Source of the DNA: an uncultured Oscillospiraceae bacterium
GTDB taxonomy: Bacteria > Bacillota > Clostridia > Oscillospirales > Acutalibacteraceae
Assembly (NCBI GenBank): GCA_905198295.1
Contig: CAJKBW010000108.1
Span: forward strand, 1 to 9,042
Length of the DNA: 9,042 bases
Direction: 5' to 3'
Shown here in pieces: positions 6,829 to 9,042 of the stretch. A model generated the notes under the pieces. The model was not told the origin of the DNA and did no database searches. It saw only the letters and a program-made list of their open reading frames with translations. Positions within the stretch are counted from its first letter, which is position 1, and every line of letters begins with the position of its first letter. The position numbers and the translations under genes are program-made.

Positions 6829-7973
6829 ACCTCCGCCTCCGGGTTTCCCTCGTCTTCCGGCACGGCGTTGACGTCGTCGAGATGCTCGTATTCTTCACTG
6901 AACGAGCTGTAATCGCCGTACACGCCGGAATAGGCCGACTTCTTCATGACATGCATATCATCCGGGCTCAGCCGGATGCCGATCACGTCTCCTGCTGCCT
7001 GGCAGGCGGTGGTCTGAATCATCCACTTGAAGCCCTTGATGTCCACAATGATCTCATAGTGCACGCCTTTGAAGGTCACGCTGGTCACTGTCCCGGAGAG
7101 ATGGCCCTCCTCAGGCGGGACAATATGAATGTCCTCCGGACGGATCACCACATCCACCGGCTCGCCGTTTTTAAATCCCTTATCCAGGCAGCGGAATTTA
7201 TGGCCGAAGAAGCTGACGAGATAATCTTCGTCCATGACGCCGTCGAGGATATTGCTTTCCCCGATAAAATCGGCCACAAAGGCGTTGCTCGGCTCGTTAT
7301 AAATATCCTGCGGCGTGCCGATCTGCTGGATGCGTCCGCCGTCCATCACCACCACCGTGTCGGACATCGATAAGGCCTCTTCCTGGTCATGGGTAACGTA
7401 GATAAAGGTAACCCCCATCTGCTGCTGGATATTTTTGAGCTCCTGCTGCATGTCCTTGCGCAGCTTAAGATCCAGCGCCGCAAGCGGTTCGTCCAGCAGC
7501 AGCACGCTCGGGTTATTCGCCAGCGCACGCGCGATGGCGACACGCTGCTGCTGTCCGCCGGACAGCTTGTTTACGCTGCGCCGTTCAAAGCCCTTGAGGT
7601 TGACCATCTCCAGCATGCGCTTGACCGTTTTATGGATTTCCGCATTCGGCTTTTTCTGCACCCGCATACCGAACGCGACATTTTCGTACACATTCAGATG
7701 CGGAAACAGCGCATACCGCTGAAAAATGGTGTTTACCCGCCGCTTATGTGCCGGCAGGTCATTGATGCGTTTGCCGTCAAAAAAGACATCGCCGCTGTCC
7801 GGTGTCACGAAGCCGCCGATAATCCTCAGCGTTGTCGTCTTGCCGCAGCCCGAAGGGCCGAGCAGCGTGACGAACTCTCCGTCCGCGATGCTGAGATTGA
7901 TGTGATCCAGCACCTGTTCACCGTCAAACGAAACCACGATGTCTTTGAGCGTAATGATATTCTTTTTTTCCAT
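6825..7973 (-). CDS. potA: Polyamine ABC transporter ATP-binding protein PotA, 382 aa
   Basis: Cytosolic ATPase that powers polyamine uptake through PotB/PotC. Numbering from the chosen start: Walker A GPSGCGKTT at 39-47; Q-loop FQRYALFPHLNVYENV at 84-99; ABC signature LSGGQQQRVAIARAL at 137-151; Walker B LLLDEP at 158-163; H-loop histidine H195 in VTHDQEE. A TOBE-type regulatory domain follows (about 270-345, with VVIRPEDIHIV and FKGVHYEIIV). An acidic tail of about 37 residues (346-382), rich in Glu and Asp, extends beyond it. The frame is open upstream to a GTG at 8084, but that extension lacks a ribosome binding site, lies in the structured leader and does not look like an ABC protein. 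ATG at 7973 follows AAAGGGGGA with a 9-nt gap, and MEKKNIITLKDIVVSF is a normal PotA N-terminus. First gene of the operon. Confidence 0.96.
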   Translation of the reverse strand: MEKKNIITLKDIVVSFDGEQVLDHINLSIADGEFVTLLGPSGCGKTTTLRIIGGFVTPDSGDVFFDGKRINDLPAHKRRVNTIFQRYALFPHLNVYENVAFGMRVQKKPNAEIHKTVKRMLEMVNLKGFERRSVNKLSGGQQQRVAIARALANNPSVLLLDEPLAALDLKLRKDMQQELKNIQQQMGVTFIYVTHDQEEALSMSDTVVVMDGGRIQQIGTPQDIYNEPSNAFVADFIGESNILDGVMDEDYLVSFFGHKFRCLDKGFKNGEPVDVVIRPEDIHIVPPEEGHLSGTVTSVTFKGVHYEIIVDIKGFKWMIQTTACQAAGDVIGIRLSPDDMHVMKKSAYSGVYGDYSSFSEEYEHLDDVNAVPEDEGNPEAEV

Positions 7974-8272
7974 ACCGATGCATCCCCCTTTGCGGTGCGC
8001 AGCAGTTTTCCGCATACAGCAAGGCAAGCGGTCTTCCGTCTTCAGCGGAAGACCGGCATCGTTCTTGCTGAGGCAAAAATCCACTGCGAGAGTCTCCGGC
8101 TGTCAGCCGGAAACCGCGGCTTCTTTTCCGACGCCCTCCGCAAAGGGTTTTTCACAATTCTCTGCCCGGACGGACAGGAACTGCGGCGCCGCATGGAAGC
8201 CGCTTTTTCCATCACCGGCGATACCTGATTTTCGCCGGCAATGAACAGATGCTTCTCTTAAAGATGAGCAAC
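7974..8272 (-). promoter_or_regulatory. Long structured 5' leader of the pot operon
   Basis: About 300 nt separate the predicted transcription start from the potA ATG. On the minus strand it can fold, in order, as: CCGGCGA/TCGCCGG (8215-8238); CTGTCC/GGGCAG (8162-8177, one G-U); TCCGGCT/AGCCGGA with a 3-nt loop (8095-8111); a two-tier element in which a 7-bp helix CAGCAAG/CTTGCTG (8064-8070 with 8017-8023) encloses a 10-bp perfect stem CGGTCTTCCG/CGGAAGACCG (8029-8055); and a 5-bp stem TGCGG/CCGCA (7991-8014) that ends just before the potA Shine-Dalgarno. No hairpin is followed by a clear T-run, so translational control or RNA stability is more likely than termination. I compared it by eye with common riboswitch cores (SAM, TPP, glycine, lysine, T-box, cobalamin, FMN, guanidine-I) and recognised none. 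Regulation by polyamines is inference. Confidence 0.6.
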
Positions 8273-8278
8273 AGTAAC

Positions 8279-8307
8279 AATATAAGGGCAAATCTCTAAA
8301 AAGTCAA
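8279..8307 (-). promoter_or_regulatory. Near-consensus sigma-A promoter of the pot operon
   Basis: On the minus strand, -35 TTGACT (8302-8307), exactly 17 nt of spacer, and -10 TATATT (8279-8284); each box is five of six to consensus. A/T-rich sequence lies upstream. Transcription should start near 8272. It is the only strong promoter between the acetyltransferase gene and potA. Confidence 0.85.
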
Positions 8308-8327
8308 TATTTTTTGTGATTTTCTCG

Positions 8328-8358
8328 AAAAAAATCGTCTTCACCCGCTTTGAAGCGG
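8328..8358 (-). terminator. Possible weak terminator of the acetyltransferase gene
   Basis: On the minus strand, CGCTTCA can pair with TGAAGACG (one bulged A), followed by A and seven T (8328-8334). An alternative 5-bp hairpin, CCGCT/AGCGG (8345-8358), competes with it. The T-run is good, the stem is weak. The rest of 8359-8455 holds no gene I can support; a 9-codon ATG frame after GGAGG (8361-8390) is too short to call. Confidence 0.35.
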
Positions 8359-8455
8359 CTTTAAAACCCCTTTTCCTCAAGAATTCTCATGTTTCCTCCG
8401 ATTTCCTCTTTCTGCCTTTTACCCAAAACCACCGCTTTTACCGCGGACAAATCCG

Positions 8456-8998
8456 TCACCCGTGCTGCAGCGGTTTTTCCATCAATACGCAGTCACGCCA
8501 CTTTCCCTCATGTTTTTCGTGCGCGGGCAGCACCCTGACGCGACGAAAGCCCGCCTTCTCATAACAGCGTATCGCTCTTTCGTTTTCGCTGCGCGGATCC
8601 ACAACAAGCCGGCAGGCTGCGGTTTCCTTTTCAAGATACGCGGCGGCAAGCTGCAGTATGCGTACGCCGATTCCTTTACCCTGCCATTCGACTTCTCCGA
8701 TAAAAATATCCGCTGCATAAGCCGGACCGGCATCCTCAAGACCATACTCCTGCGGGTCTGCGGGATAAAACTGCAGATAACCAAGTGGTCTGCCGTGTTC
8801 TTCAAACAGACAGGCAGTCATGTTTTCCTCCTCTTTGCAGGAAAAAAACTTTTCCTCCACCGCTGCCCTGTCAAAATGCTGGTCGCGCCCCTCATAGTCC
8901 TTCAGCAGACGCTCATCCTGCAGCCAGCGGAGCATCGTTTCCACGTCGGTATCCTCCATGCAGCGCAGCACCAGAGAGCCGTCCTGTCCAATTCGCAC
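8456..8998 (-). CDS. GNAT N-acetyltransferase, AAC(6')-like, 180 aa
   Basis: Acetyl-CoA-dependent N-acetyltransferase resembling the AAC(6') aminoglycoside 6'-acetyltransferases, including the N-terminal half of the AAC(6')-Ie/APH(2'') enzyme. Visible: MLRWLQDERLLKDYEGRD at 22-39, matching the family's N-terminal W-L-D-R-L-Y-GRD pattern; GYLQFY at 73-78; D97 in AADIFIGE, aligning with the catalytic aspartate of the GxDxFIG motif; the acetyl-CoA loop QGKGIG at 106-111 (Q/RxxGxG/A); DPRSENERAIRCYEKAGF at 134-151; and LPAHEKHEGKWRDCVLMEK at 157-175, which is specific to this subfamily. Length is full for a single-domain AAC(6'). Start is GTG at 8998, supported by AGGAGG nine nucleotides upstream. 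It appears to be a single gene. The true substrate may be an aminoglycoside or another amine; family membership alone does not prove resistance. Confidence 0.85.
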   Translation of the reverse strand: MRIGQDGSLVLRCMEDTDVETMLRWLQDERLLKDYEGRDQHFDRAAVEEKFFSCKEEENMTACLFEEHGRPLGYLQFYPADPQEYGLEDAGPAYAADIFIGEVEWQGKGIGVRILQLAAAYLEKETAACRLVVDPRSENERAIRCYEKAGFRRVRVLPAHEKHEGKWRDCVLMEKPLQHG

Positions 8999-9007
8999 AG
9001 CGAATCG

Positions 9008-9013
9008 CCTCCT
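9008..9013 (-). promoter_or_regulatory. Consensus Shine-Dalgarno fixing the GTG start of the acetyltransferase
   Basis: AGGAGG on the minus strand, nine nucleotides before GTG at 8998. No ATG in frame has a comparable site. The remaining bases to the window edge show no further gene or recognisable promoter. Confidence 0.8.
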
Positions 9014-9042
9014 GATCCGATAAACGGTACGGCAGGCAAATG

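Noticed and set aside
7974..8084. N-terminal extension of PotA from a GTG at 8084
   Set aside because: No Shine-Dalgarno, sequence unlike any ABC ATPase N-terminus, and it runs through the strongest leader hairpin; the ATG at 7973 has a clear AAAGGGGGA site.
8064..8130. T-box or glycine/guanidine riboswitch in the pot leader
   Set aside because: The GCCGCGG stretch faintly recalls a T-box core, but the conserved TGGNACCGCG word is absent, and the other riboswitch cores I know are not present.
8103..8291. 62-codon minus-strand frame from a TTG in the pot upstream region
   Set aside because: Its start overlaps the promoter -10 box, so it could not be fully transcribed; no ribosome binding site.
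8361..8390. Nine-codon ATG frame after GGAGG between the acetyltransferase and pot promoter
   Set aside because: Too short to support, only 4 nt between the GGAGG and the ATG, and located upstream of the pot promoter, so not a pot leader peptide.

Overview
The window is about 9 kb of bacterial chromosome at roughly even base composition with a slight G+C excess. All nine genes lie on the minus strand, so they are transcribed from the right edge toward the left. The set suggests a low-GC-lineage anaerobe of the Firmicutes, most likely class Clostridia: a polyamine importer with a non-lipoprotein binding protein, a UbiB-type kinase next to a small phasin-like protein, a short Nbp35-like Mrp ATPase, strong Shine-Dalgarno sequences and intrinsic terminators. 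The class assignment is inference; the genus cannot be fixed from this window.

Layout in transcription order (right to left). (1) 8456-8998: GTG-initiated GNAT acetyltransferase resembling the AAC(6') aminoglycoside acetyltransferases. (2) 7974-8455: gene-free stretch with a possible weak terminator, a near-consensus sigma-A promoter (TTGACT, 17 nt, TATATT), and a long 5' leader of about 300 nt that can form several hairpins. (3) 3978-7973: polyamine ABC importer operon potA-potB-potC-potD. A/B and B/C overlap by ATGA; a hairpin separates potC from potD; a very strong terminator follows potD. (4) 1889-3836: a two-gene unit, phasin-like protein then UbiB/AarF-type kinase, overlapping by 26 nt. 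(5) 950-1636: stand-alone sugar-1-phosphate (phosphoglycosyl) transferase with its own promoter (TTGCAT, 17 nt, TATAAT), an inverted repeat just upstream of the promoter, and its own terminator. (6) 20-844: Mrp/Nbp35-type P-loop ATPase for Fe-S cluster handling with a cysteine-rich N-terminus.

How the genes work together: PotA (ATPase), PotB and PotC (permeases) and PotD (binding protein) form one spermidine/putrescine importer. The UbiB-like kinase and phasin-like protein are translationally coupled and probably act together, in a role that is unknown. The acetyltransferase, the sugar transferase and Mrp look like independent single-gene units.

The points most worth a second look are the structured potA leader, which contains a 56-codon arginine-rich reading frame whose stop codon lies in the loop of the strongest hairpin; PotD anchored by a C-terminal membrane helix instead of a lipid; the phasin/UbiB pair; and the AAC(6')-like enzyme. 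I found no rRNA, tRNA, CRISPR array, insertion sequence or phage gene, and no multi-gene system that is clearly new.
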